Shown here: piece by piece, positions 7,120-14,685 of the stretch
Layout: each line of letters starts with the position of its first letter
Position numbering within the stretch: the first letter of the stretch is position 1
NCBI GenBank assembly: GCA_965363355.1
Contig: CBDTTM010000025.1
Coordinates: 1-21,162, forward strand
Direction of reading: 5' to 3'
DNA: 21,162 nt
Source of the DNA: CBDTTM01 sp965363355
GTDB taxonomy: Bacteria > Bacillota > Negativicutes > Selenomonadales > Selenomonadaceae
Notes under the pieces: generated by a model
What the model was told of the DNA's origin: nothing
What the model saw: the letters and a program-made list of their open reading frames with translations, nothing else
Databases searched by the model: none
Program-made: the position numbers and the translations under genes

Positions 7120-8808
7120 ATGAGATTTACCATCAGCAAACAAATCTTAGTAACCTGTACCATGATCATTGCCATCTTCGTGATGCTCGATCTGTACATG
7201 TATCATCGCATGACCACGATTCAAGAAACGTATCAAACGCTTCTGACCGAATCAACCGACTTCACGAGCACGGCCAAAGACATCCGGACCCAGCTGTGGA
7301 TGCGCAACACGTACGTCCGCAATTACATACTGACCGGAGACAGCACGTACATAACCAAGAGCAATGATATGAAAGCTCTTACAGAAACTAAATTGAGCTT
7401 TTTGGCTGACACTATGCAAAACCCACAAGCAGCCAAAGAAATCGGCATTTTGAAACTAGCCCTGACGGAATATGATAAGACACTTGACCAGGGCGCTGCC
7501 GTACGCGAAAAGCTCGGCATCGACGGTACCTTGAAATTCTTATCCGCCACTGGTAAACGCGCCGATGGCATGGAAACCATCATTGATGATTTTACTGAAT
7601 TCGTCAGCACGCAAATCAAGAGTGAAATTGAACAGACCCAAAAAGAGCAGGCGCATTCCATGATCATCTTACTTGTTTGCAACTTGCTGACTTTGGCATT
7701 TGCCGTTTGGGCTGCATTTTTTCTCTCGCGCAGGATTTCGCAGCCAGTCGCAAAAATGGCAGAAACTGCCGCCAATGTCGCGCAAGGGGATTTGCGGGCA
7801 ACTGAAAAGGTCTATGGCGGCAATAACGAAATCGGCGATATGGCAAAATCCATGGAAGGCATGGTCGGAAATCTGCGACATATCGTCAAACAAATCGTCG
7901 ATACCGGCAAATCGGTAGCCAGTGCCAGTGACCAACTGAACCTGGTATCTGAACAATCGGCCCAGGCCGCGCAAGAAATCGCTTCAACGACAACGCATCT
8001 GGCCGAAGGTGCTGTAACGCAAACCGATGAGATGAACCAAGTCGTCGGCATCGTCTCCAATATGGTCTCGCATATCGGCGAAGTCGCCAAAAATACCGAA
8101 ACACTCGCCCAAAGAGCGAGCAAAACAGCGGATATCGCCAACGAAGGAAAAACGGCGGTCACAAAAGCCAGTGCGCAAATGCAGCGTATCACCGAATCGG
8201 TAAGCCAGTCAGCCGATGGTGTCAAAGCACTTGGACAGAGTTCTGCCCAAATCGGCAACATCGTCCAAGTCATCAGCGACATCGCCAGCCAAACCAATCT
8301 ACTGGCGCTCAACGCTGCCATTGAAGCAGCTCGTGCCGGCGAACATGGCCGCGGCTTCGCTGTCGTTGCCGGTGAAGTAAAGAAACTCGCCGACCAATCA
8401 CAATCAGCCGCGCAAAGCATCACCGACTTGATCATCCAGATCCAAACGCATATCCAAAGCGTTGTCGAAATGATGGAAACCGGCAATACCAACGTAGCTG
8501 CCGGAACAGAAGAAATGAACTCCACTCTCGAACAATTCAACCACATTGCCGCTTTGATCGAAGACCTCAACCATCAGGTGCTTGATATCACGCATTCAAC
8601 CGAAAAAGTATCACAGTCTGGCAATACTGTTTTGGGCTCGATCGACAAAGTCAAAGCAATGGTCGAAAAGAGCGTTTCCGGGACACATTCCATCTCGGCT
8701 GCCACACAGCAGCAGCTAGCTTCGACCGAAGAGATTTCTTCCTCGAGCAGTATTTTGGCAAAACAAGCCAAAGAGCTGGAATCGATGATGTCTCATTTCA
8801 AACTTTAA
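7120..8808 (+). CDS. Methyl-accepting chemotaxis protein
   Basis: The 562-residue transmembrane chemoreceptor has a first membrane helix at about 9-27, an extracytoplasmic sensor domain at about 28-180 (all-helical in appearance, four-helix-bundle type), a second membrane helix at about 181-203 and a HAMP linker at about 204-256. A long coiled-coil signalling domain follows, with the invariant hairpin tip around 380-415 (SQTNLLALNAAIEAARAGE, then GRGFAVVA). It would relay ligand or binding-protein signals to CheA/CheW. No C-terminal CheR-tether pentapeptide is seen. The start has GAGGTGAGG just upstream. The next gene, a binding lipoprotein, follows after 33 bases with no terminator between, so the two are probably co-transcribed and may act together. 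No che genes are in the window. Confidence 0.93.
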   Translation: MRFTISKQILVTCTMIIAIFVMLDLYMYHRMTTIQETYQTLLTESTDFTSTAKDIRTQLWMRNTYVRNYILTGDSTYITKSNDMKALTETKLSFLADTMQNPQAAKEIGILKLALTEYDKTLDQGAAVREKLGIDGTLKFLSATGKRADGMETIIDDFTEFVSTQIKSEIEQTQKEQAHSMIILLVCNLLTLAFAVWAAFFLSRRISQPVAKMAETAANVAQGDLRATEKVYGGNNEIGDMAKSMEGMVGNLRHIVKQIVDTGKSVASASDQLNLVSEQSAQAAQEIASTTTHLAEGAVTQTDEMNQVVGIVSNMVSHIGEVAKNTETLAQRASKTADIANEGKTAVTKASAQMQRITESVSQSADGVKALGQSSAQIGNIVQVISDIASQTNLLALNAAIEAARAGEHGRGFAVVAGEVKKLADQSQSAAQSITDLIIQIQTHIQSVVEMMETGNTNVAAGTEEMNSTLEQFNHIAALIEDLNHQVLDITHSTEKVSQSGNTVLGSIDKVKAMVEKSVSGTHSISAATQQQLASTEEISSSSSILAKQAKELESMMSHFKL

Positions 8809-8841
8809 TTTACGCTCTACAAAAGATGGAGGTTTATTGAT

Positions 8842-9825
8842 ATGACAAAAAAAACGCTCGCTTATCTTCTAATGACCATGCTGCTTTTAGCCCTTACCGG
8901 GTGCGGCAGCCAGACTGCAGAAAAAAACGCGACGATTGTATTAAAAGCAAACGACGTGCATTCTGCCGACTTCCCAACAGCTCAGAGTACCAAATACTTC
9001 GGCCAGCTGCTTGAAGAACGCAGCGGCGGTCGCATAAAACTACAGCTGTACACCGATGGTCAGCTCGGTGATGGCAAGGTTATCTATGATGCAGTAAATG
9101 ACGGTGTCCTCGACATCGACCGTGAAGGCTTCGACCATTTCGCCGCAGATATTCCACTGTTACAGGCATTTACGATGCCTTATATTTTCCGTGACAATGC
9201 CCATGTGTGGAAAGTTCTTGAAGGCTCCATCGGCGAGCAGGTCAAAAGCAGCCTTAAAGATAAGGACAAAGTAGTCCTCGCCTTCTACGACGCGGGAATG
9301 CGCAGTTTTTACGGCATGAAGCCAATGACCACTCCGGCTGATCTAAGCGGGCTTCGCATCCGTATGCTCGGTGGCGACGTATTCAAAAACATGCTTTCTA
9401 TTCTTCAAGCACAAAGTGTCAGCGTCGCCTACAATGACATCTATCCAAGCCTGCAATTTGCCAAGCTCGACGCTGCCGAAAACAATATTCCAAGTTACTT
9501 GAGTGCCAAGCATTATGAACTCGCAAAATATTACACCCTCGATGAGCATGTCGCTATTCCTGAGGTTCTCTTCATTTCCCGGCAGGCCTGGGACAAACTG
9601 AGCCCAGATGACCAAAAGCTTCTCATGGACTGCGGTGCGGAGGCACAAGCCTATGAACGAAAACTTTGGAACGACTATAGCCAAAAGGGCATTGAAGAAT
9701 TAAAGACCCAAGGCGTTCAGTTCATTCAACCGGATAAAGCGGCTTTTACGGCTGCGATGCAGCCATTATATGAAAAATATCCTCAGCTTTTGCCGATGAT
9801 CAAAGAAATCCAAGCCGTTAAATGA
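8842..9825 (+). CDS. DctP-type TRAP solute-binding lipoprotein (orphan)
   Basis: This 327-residue protein begins with a lipoprotein signal (LLLALTGC, Cys21), so it should be anchored outside the cytoplasmic membrane. The rest is a TRAP-family DctP binding protein: residues 30-70 contain the N-terminal strand and the SGGRIKLQLYTDGQLGD segment, and ADLSGLRIRML (about 167-176) carries Arg174, the family's usual carboxylate-binding arginine. Ligands of the family are mostly organic acids. The TRAP permease subunits DctQ and DctM normally sit next to the binding protein but are absent: a terminator follows directly, and the upstream neighbour is a chemoreceptor. A chemosensory role, presenting ligand to that receptor, is my inference; it could also feed a permease elsewhere. 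GGAGGT lies 8 bases before the start. Confidence 0.88.
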   Translation: MTKKTLAYLLMTMLLLALTGCGSQTAEKNATIVLKANDVHSADFPTAQSTKYFGQLLEERSGGRIKLQLYTDGQLGDGKVIYDAVNDGVLDIDREGFDHFAADIPLLQAFTMPYIFRDNAHVWKVLEGSIGEQVKSSLKDKDKVVLAFYDAGMRSFYGMKPMTTPADLSGLRIRMLGGDVFKNMLSILQAQSVSVAYNDIYPSLQFAKLDAAENNIPSYLSAKHYELAKYYTLDEHVAIPEVLFISRQAWDKLSPDDQKLLMDCGAEAQAYERKLWNDYSQKGIEELKTQGVQFIQPDKAAFTAAMQPLYEKYPQLLPMIKEIQAVK

Positions 9826-9860
9826 AAAAAAGGCTCCTTCTAATGGGGAGCCTTTTTTCG
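9825..9860. terminator. Bidirectional terminator between the DctP gene and the polyol operon
   Basis: GGCTCC (9832-9837) pairs with GGAGCC (9847-9852) around a 9-base loop. An A-run on the left and a T-run on the right make it work in both directions. It closes the chemoreceptor/DctP unit on the plus strand and the 11-gene operon on the minus strand, whose last stop is at 9883. Confidence 0.85.
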
Positions 9861-9882
9861 TGCCAAAATTACGGCCAATAAC

Positions 9883-10554
9883 TCAATACCCGCCAGTTAT
9901 CTTCTGACCTTCTATTATTTTCACTGCATTACTTGTTCCAAGACGATCTGCGCCGGCCTCGACCATGGCACAAGCATCTTGCCAAGATCGGATTCCTCCG
10001 GCAGCTTTGATTTTGAGCTGATCCTTGACAATGGACCTTAAATATTTTACGTCTTCGACCGTTGCCCCTCCGCCGTTAAAACCAGTTGCCGTCTTCACAT
10101 AATCGGCGCCCGCTTCGATGATGAGCTCACAAGCTGTCTTTTTTTCTTCCTGCGTCAGCAATGCCGTTTCGATGATTACTTTCGTCAATTTACCGGAAGC
10201 CGCTTTGACTACTTCTGCAATATCCTTTTTTACGCGATCATATTCCTTTGATTTCAGCGCACCGAGATTGATCAGCATATCGAACTCACACGCACCATTT
10301 TCAAGAGCCTCGATTGTTTCCACGACCTTTGTGTGCGTCGTCGCACCGCCCAACGAAAATCCAATCGGCACACCGACATTTACGCCGTGATCTTTGAGCT
10401 CGCTTACCGCCTCAGCAATCCAGTACGGGTTGACGAATACCGTGCGAAATCCATATTGGATGGTCTCTTGGCAAAAATCTCTTATATCCTTGCGTGAAGC
10501 CGTCGGCGCCAGCAATGTATAATCGAGCAACGGCAATATTTTTTCTTTGGACAA
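9883..10554 (-). CDS. deoC: Deoxyribose-phosphate aldolase
   Basis: DeoC splits 2-deoxyribose 5-phosphate into glyceraldehyde 3-phosphate and acetaldehyde through a lysine Schiff base. The 223 residues are the normal family length. Visible motifs are LLDYTLL at the N-terminus, EFDMLINLGALKS with Asp92, YVKTATGF with the Schiff-base lysine (Lys154), KAAGGIR with Lys183, and GADRLGTS. The start is TTG at 10554, supported by GAGGTG 5 bases upstream; it lies 9 bases after the stop of rpiB, so the two are coupled. It is the last gene of the operon. In a polyol/pentose locus this gene is unexpected. The aldolase may act on a related 2-deoxy or other sugar phosphate, or drain deoxyribose 5-phosphate. 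No thymidine phosphorylase or deoB is present here. Confidence 0.9.
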   Translation of the reverse strand: MSKEKILPLLDYTLLAPTASRKDIRDFCQETIQYGFRTVFVNPYWIAEAVSELKDHGVNVGVPIGFSLGGATTHTKVVETIEALENGACEFDMLINLGALKSKEYDRVKKDIAEVVKAASGKLTKVIIETALLTQEEKKTACELIIEAGADYVKTATGFNGGGATVEDVKYLRSIVKDQLKIKAAGGIRSWQDACAMVEAGADRLGTSNAVKIIEGQKITGGY

Positions 10555-10563
10555 ATCAACACC

Positions 10564-11019
10564 TCATTTCATTTTATGTGCTTCATATTCAGAAATGTAG
10601 CCTATTCTTTTTGCATGCTTGCCGCCAGAAAAAGCAGTATCCATCCACAAGGAAGCTATTTCCCAGCCCATATCCGGCGAAATGATCCTTGCACCCATGC
10701 ACAAGACATTGCTGTCATTATGCTCTCTAGTCGCTTTTGCAGAAAACAGATCGTGTACCAATGCCGCGCGGATTCCCTTTATCTTATTGGCCATAATCGA
10801 CATGCCAATACCTGTTCCACAAACCAGTATGCCTCTTTTATTTGCATCTGAAGCTACGATTTCACCAACGGCTTGTGCAATCGGCGCAAAATCAGTAGAT
10901 GCTTCACTATAGGTCCCTTTATCTTCGATAACAAATCCAGCCAACGTAAACTTTTCAATCAATGCTTGTTTCATCGAAAATCCAGCATGATCGCTGCCAA
11001 TGACAATAATCTTAGACAT
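10564..11019 (-). CDS. rpiB: Ribose-5-phosphate isomerase B (RpiB/LacAB family)
   Basis: It interconverts ribose 5-phosphate and ribulose 5-phosphate; relatives act on allose or galactose 6-phosphates. The 151 residues are the usual RpiB length. Motifs are IGSDHAGF at 8-14, the active-site CGTGIGMS with Cys67, and REHNDSNVL with His100. I chose the ATG at 11019 because GGAGG lies 5-6 bases upstream. The frame extends 16 codons further to 11067, but that start has no ribosome site and would add a tail the family lacks. A 176-base gap with a 16-bp palindrome separates it from the dehydrogenase upstream, so rpiB-deoC may also have an internal promoter. In this operon a pentose role is more likely than a hexose one. 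Confidence 0.9.
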   Translation of the reverse strand: MSKIIVIGSDHAGFSMKQALIEKFTLAGFVIEDKGTYSEASTDFAPIAQAVGEIVASDANKRGILVCGTGIGMSIMANKIKGIRAALVHDLFSAKATREHNDSNVLCMGARIISPDMGWEIASLWMDTAFSGGKHAKRIGYISEYEAHKMK

Positions 11020-11085
11020 AGCGCCCTCCATATTTTCGCAATAATCAGTTAATTGTTTTGTATTCACTGCCTTATTTCTATAGTA

Positions 11086-11141
11086 ATATACAGTTTTGCT
11101 GTATATGGCATTTTCTTCATCATTTGAATCGAGCTCGATTC
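11086..11141. promoter_or_regulatory. Palindrome and hairpin in the gap before rpiB; possible internal promoter
   Basis: GAATCGAGCTCGATTC (11126-11141) is a perfect 16-bp palindrome without spacer. On the minus strand its GATTC runs into a possible -35 box TTCAAA, followed after 17 bases by TATACA as -10. An 8-bp hairpin (arms 11086-11093 and 11099-11106) overlaps that -10. No T-run follows either dyad on the minus strand, so a terminator is unlikely. An operator-controlled internal promoter for rpiB-deoC is possible. Confidence 0.4.
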
Positions 11142-11195
11142 TCTATTCTTCCAACTCCTGCAATATCGGCCGAAATCCACAGGTACTATCTTACA

Positions 11196-12227
11196 TCAAT
11201 CCAAAGGCTGCAACGCAATTTTTATCGCTTCACCGCTCTTGAGCATTTTATAAGCTGCATCCCATTGGTCAATCGTAAGCTTATGCGTGATCATCGCCTC
11301 AGCCTGTATTGCACCATTGTTCATCAGCTCAAGTGTAGGCGGCCAATCGTGGGTGTTTTGGCTGCGGCTGCCAGTGACAACAAGTTCTTTTTGAATGATC
11401 TTAGAAAAATCTACCGTCACTTCATTTTGTGCAAATATACCAACTTGAACATACTGTCCTTGTTTCCTAAGAAGATCCATTCCCATCTGCATCGAAGGAA
11501 CCACACCTGTACAATCAAAGCAGATATCCGCCCCATAACCGTCGGTGAGGCCATCGACAAAGTCCTTGATTTTCTCGGTCTGGATGTCTACGGTATAATC
11601 GATGCCGAGTTCCTTGGCTTCCGCCAAACGCTTACCATCTTTCGTCAAACCAGTCATAATGACCTTGCCGCCTTTGGCTTTGACAATTTGGGCAACGAGC
11701 AAGCCAATCGGGCCAGGACCAAGCACCAAGACGATATCATCTTTTTCGATATGGGCTTTATCGACGCCATGATAAGCGCACGCTGCGGCTTCTGTAATAG
11801 AGGCTGCCAGCAAGCTCACCTTTTCCGGAAGAAGATGCACGCTTTCTTTTCGTGCGATTACATAATTAGTGAACGCACCATTTTGCTGTGTTCCGATGCC
11901 TTTACGCGTCGAGCAAAGATTATATTTTTTCTCCTTACAATAACGGCAAGTACCGCAAATCTCAAAAGTCGTTTCCGAGGTAACGCGGTCCCCGATCTTG
12001 AAATCTTTTACATTGGCCCCGACTTCAACGATTTCACCGGCAAATTCATGCCCCATCGTAAGTGGTGCGGACACCTTGTAATTTCCTTCAAATGTATGCA
12101 TATCAGAGCCGCAAACCCCAGCGTACGCAACCTTTATCTTGACTTGATCTTCATTTATAGTCGGTTCTTCGCGATCCCAAATCTCAAAATTTCCTGCCCC
12201 TAAAGCAGTTTTTACCAATGCTTTCAT
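11196..12227 (-). CDS. Zinc-dependent medium-chain dehydrogenase (sorbitol dehydrogenase-like)
   Basis: The 343-residue MDR enzyme has Cys39 in GVCGSD and His60-Glu61 in GHEFAGE for the catalytic zinc. Four structural-zinc cysteines follow (Cys91, 94, 97, 105 in CGTCRYCKEKKYNLC). A nucleotide-binding VLGPGPIG motif lies at about 168-175. Such enzymes oxidise sugar alcohols or polyol phosphates to ketoses with NAD(P). Typical length is about 345. The start has AGGAGGAA about 7 bases upstream and lies 17 bases after rpe. It is only distantly similar to the other dehydrogenase in this operon (14686-15726), so the two probably act on different substrates or carbons, for example polyol phosphate versus a free polyol. 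The exact substrate cannot be read from the sequence. Confidence 0.86.
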   Translation of the reverse strand: MKALVKTALGAGNFEIWDREEPTINEDQVKIKVAYAGVCGSDMHTFEGNYKVSAPLTMGHEFAGEIVEVGANVKDFKIGDRVTSETTFEICGTCRYCKEKKYNLCSTRKGIGTQQNGAFTNYVIARKESVHLLPEKVSLLAASITEAAACAYHGVDKAHIEKDDIVLVLGPGPIGLLVAQIVKAKGGKVIMTGLTKDGKRLAEAKELGIDYTVDIQTEKIKDFVDGLTDGYGADICFDCTGVVPSMQMGMDLLRKQGQYVQVGIFAQNEVTVDFSKIIQKELVVTGSRSQNTHDWPPTLELMNNGAIQAEAMITHKLTIDQWDAAYKMLKSGEAIKIALQPLD

Positions 12228-12244
12228 AAGTGAGTTCCTCCTGT

Positions 12245-12919
12245 TTAAAAATCTGCCAAAGCCCTTTTGATATCCTGCAGATTCTTTTTCATTTGATTGT
12301 TCTTGAACACAGCTGATCCAACGACAATATTTTGAGCTCCAGCCCCAGCTGCCACAGCTATATTTTGCGGCGTAATCCCGCCATCGATCTGAATGGTAAA
12401 GGAAAATCCCTTATCATGGCGCCATTTTGCCAATGCCATTATTTTTTCGGTGCTGATGGGAATGTATTTCTGTCCGCCAAACCCTGGTTCTACCGTCATT
12501 AGCAGCACCCGCCCGAGAAGCCCGGCTTTTGCCGCATAAATAAGCGCATTGAACGGTGTCGCCGGATTGAGCGCCACACCGGCTTCAAGCCCAAGGCTCG
12601 AAATCAACTCGAGCGTACGATATAGATGCGGACAAGCTTCCATATGTACCGTAATAGAAGTGGCTCCTGCTTTCGCCAGTCGTTCGATCAATACTGGATC
12701 TGGATCATCAACCATCAGATGCGCATCCATTTTCATCAAAGGAAACATAGCCGCCACATCATGGATTTGATCGGGCCCAAACGTAATGTTCGGCACAAAA
12801 TGCCCATCCATTACATCTAGATGCAATTCTTCGATACCATTATCCTGCAAAACTTTGACATCTTCGCCAATGCGGGAAAAATTCGCCGCCAGCAAAGATG
12901 GTGCGATAACCACTGCCAT
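12245..12919 (-). CDS. rpe: Ribulose-phosphate 3-epimerase
   Basis: It interconverts ribulose 5-phosphate and xylulose 5-phosphate. The 224-residue TIM barrel has the standard motifs: IAPSLLAANF at the N-terminus, HLDVMDGHFVPN with metal ligands (His33, Asp35), DAHLMV, TVEPGFGGQ (phosphate loop), QIDGGI and VVGSAVF. The ATG at 12919 has AGGAGAG 8 bases upstream, and that site overlaps the stop codon of the transketolase C half 13 bases upstream. It could be a second copy for a dedicated catabolic route, since most bacteria also carry a housekeeping rpe near prmC/rsgA. Hexulose-6-phosphate-specific relatives (AlsE-type) cannot be excluded, but the RpiB and transketolase neighbours favour pentoses. 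Confidence 0.92.
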   Translation of the reverse strand: MAVVIAPSLLAANFSRIGEDVKVLQDNGIEELHLDVMDGHFVPNITFGPDQIHDVAAMFPLMKMDAHLMVDDPDPVLIERLAKAGATSITVHMEACPHLYRTLELISSLGLEAGVALNPATPFNALIYAAKAGLLGRVLLMTVEPGFGGQKYIPISTEKIMALAKWRHDKGFSFTIQIDGGITPQNIAVAAGAGAQNIVVGSAVFKNNQMKKNLQDIKRALADF

Positions 12920-12932
12920 ATAGATTCTCTCC

Positions 12933-13856
12933 TTAGTCCAGCGATTTTACGGCGGCGATGATATCCTCTGCCTGTAAATGGAATTTGGTCAAAAGGTCTT
13001 CTGGGGAACCTGAGCAGCCAAATGTATCTTGCACGCCGACCATCGCCATCTTTACCGGCTGCTGGCGTGATAAAACTTCACTCACCGCACTGCCAAGGCC
13101 ACCAATCACGCTATGCTCTTCTGCCGTCACGACTTTTCCGGTCAATTTGGCAGTCTCTATGAGCAAGGCCTCATCGATTGGCTTGATGGTGTGGATGTTG
13201 ACTACCCGGGCTTCGATGCCCTGTTCACTGAGTTTTTCAGCCGCCGCCAAAGCTTTGGCGACCATGATGCCCGTCGCTATGATGCCGACATCCTTGCCTT
13301 CGCGCAAAACCTCACCTTTGCCCCAGTTGAACTGATAGTTATCGCCATGAAGATCCGGCACCGTGGCACGTCCTAAACGGATATAGACGGGACCATAATA
13401 CTGCACAGCGGCTTTCAATGCCTCTTCGGCTTCTTTGCCATCGGCAGGGTTGATGACCGTCATATTCGGTATGCTGCGCATCAAGGAAATATCCTCAATC
13501 GCCTGATGGCTGCCGCCGTCTTCCCCTACGGTCACACCGGCATGGGTCGCCGCAATCTTGACATTGAGTTTTGGATAAGCAATCGAATTACGGATTTGCT
13601 CGAAGGCACGACCTGCCGCAAACATAGCAAATGTGCTGGCTATTGGTATCTTGCCGCAAGCCGCTAAGCCGGCAGCCGTTCCCATCATATCCTGCTCGGC
13701 GATTCCCATATCAAAATAACGCTCCGGGGCAGCTTTCTTAAATGCCGCTGATTTTGTCGCATTGCCAAGGTCGGCATCCAAAACAACTACATTCGGATTT
13801 TGGCTCAAATCGCCTGCCAGTACTTTCGCATAAGATTCTCTTGTCGCTACGCCCAT
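12933..13856 (-). CDS. Transketolase, C-terminal half (split enzyme)
   Basis: The 307 residues contain the pyrimidine-binding and C-terminal domains of transketolase: FDMGIAEQDM with the conserved cofactor-activating Glu54, STFAMFAAGRAFEQIRNSIAY, THAGVTVGEDGGSHQ, then a C-terminal domain starting near residue 185 (GIIATGIMVAKAL). Transketolase moves two-carbon units between pentose phosphates and other sugars. Its ATG overlaps the stop of the N-terminal half by one base (TAATG, 13854-13858), so the halves are translationally coupled and should form one complex. Two-gene transketolases are known in Firmicutes and archaea and often sit in carbohydrate operons, distinct from the full-length housekeeping enzyme. 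Confidence 0.93.
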   Translation of the reverse strand: MGVATRESYAKVLAGDLSQNPNVVVLDADLGNATKSAAFKKAAPERYFDMGIAEQDMMGTAAGLAACGKIPIASTFAMFAAGRAFEQIRNSIAYPKLNVKIAATHAGVTVGEDGGSHQAIEDISLMRSIPNMTVINPADGKEAEEALKAAVQYYGPVYIRLGRATVPDLHGDNYQFNWGKGEVLREGKDVGIIATGIMVAKALAAAEKLSEQGIEARVVNIHTIKPIDEALLIETAKLTGKVVTAEEHSVIGGLGSAVSEVLSRQQPVKMAMVGVQDTFGCSGSPEDLLTKFHLQAEDIIAAVKSLD

Positions 13857-14677
13857 TATTTTGCACCTCTTTCCAGTTCTTCAACAGCTTGCGCGCATTG
13901 CTCTGCATCCGGCGCCTTGCCATGCCAGCCCACTTGATTTTCCATGAAGGAAACGCCCTTGCCCTTTACCGTTTCAGCCACAATGGCAACCGGACGGCCT
14001 TGAACTTTTTTGGCAAAAACGATGGCCGCCTGGATCTGCTCATGATCATGCCCATCGATTTCAAGGACCTGCCAGCCAAAGGCCCGCAATTTCTCTGGAA
14101 TCGGATTCACGCCCATGACTTCATCATTGGACCCATCGATCTGAAGACCATTGTGGTCGACGAACAAAGTCACATTGTCGAGCTTATAATGGGCACTGCT
14201 CATCGCCGCTTCCCAAAACTGACCTTCCTGTATTTCGCCGTCACCGACGATTGCATAAACACGATAATCCGCTTTATCCAGCTTGCCGGCAAGTGCCATT
14301 CCATTTGCTGCCGATAGCCCCTGACCTAAAGATCCTGTTGACATATCGACGCCCGGTGTATTTTTCATATCTGGATGGCCTTGCAGCATCGCACCGCATT
14401 TTCTCAGCGACATCAACTCACTTTGCGGGAAAAACCCTCTTTGAGCTAGCGTCGCATAAAGACCTGGGGCACCGTGCCCTTTAGATAATACCAAGCGATC
14501 GCGATCTTTCCACTTTGGATCTTTAACATCGATTTTCATCTGGTCGAAATACAAGACCGTCAAAAGATCCGCCATCGAAAGCGATCCGCCCGGATGACCC
14601 GATTTGGCTTCTGCCAGCATTTTCACAATATTGATGCGTATGCTTTGCGCTGTTTTCTTTAATTCATTTATTTCCAT
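13856..14677 (-). CDS. Transketolase, N-terminal half (split enzyme)
   Basis: The 273 residues hold the thiamine diphosphate-binding domain: SGHPGGSLSMAD (26-37), SKGHGAPGLYA, GSLGQGLSAANGMA, and the TPP/metal motif GDGEIQEGQFWEA (from 145) ending at Asn176. I chose the ATG at 14677; GGAG, which is part of the last codons of the preceding dehydrogenase gene, lies 9-10 bases before it. An in-frame GTG at 14689 overlaps the ribosome site and is unlikely. The gap to the dehydrogenase is 8 bases and the stop overlaps the start of the C half. With Rpe and RpiB this allows xylulose 5-phosphate made from the imported polyol to enter the pentose phosphate cycle. Confidence 0.93.
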   Translation of the reverse strand: MEINELKKTAQSIRINIVKMLAEAKSGHPGGSLSMADLLTVLYFDQMKIDVKDPKWKDRDRLVLSKGHGAPGLYATLAQRGFFPQSELMSLRKCGAMLQGHPDMKNTPGVDMSTGSLGQGLSAANGMALAGKLDKADYRVYAIVGDGEIQEGQFWEAAMSSAHYKLDNVTLFVDHNGLQIDGSNDEVMGVNPIPEKLRAFGWQVLEIDGHDHEQIQAAIVFAKKVQGRPVAIVAETVKGKGVSFMENQVGWHGKAPDAEQCAQAVEELERGAK

Positions 14678-14685
14678 AATCTGTA

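Noticed and set aside
7812..8570. 252-codon minus-strand open frame
   Set aside because: Antisense to the chemoreceptor signalling domain; it is rich in S, C, W and A, as expected from the reverse of a coiled-coil gene, and lacks a ribosome site.
11020..11067. Extended start of rpiB
   Set aside because: The 16 added residues precede the normal RpiB N-terminus and have no ribosome site, whereas ATG 11019 does.
11058..12203. 381-codon plus-strand open frame
   Set aside because: It lies antisense to the zinc dehydrogenase, has no family features and a composition rich in H, F, R and I; it is a shadow of the real gene.
13742..14317. 191-codon plus-strand open frame across the transketolase junction
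   Set aside because: Both transketolase halves on the minus strand are certain; this frame has no protein-like features.
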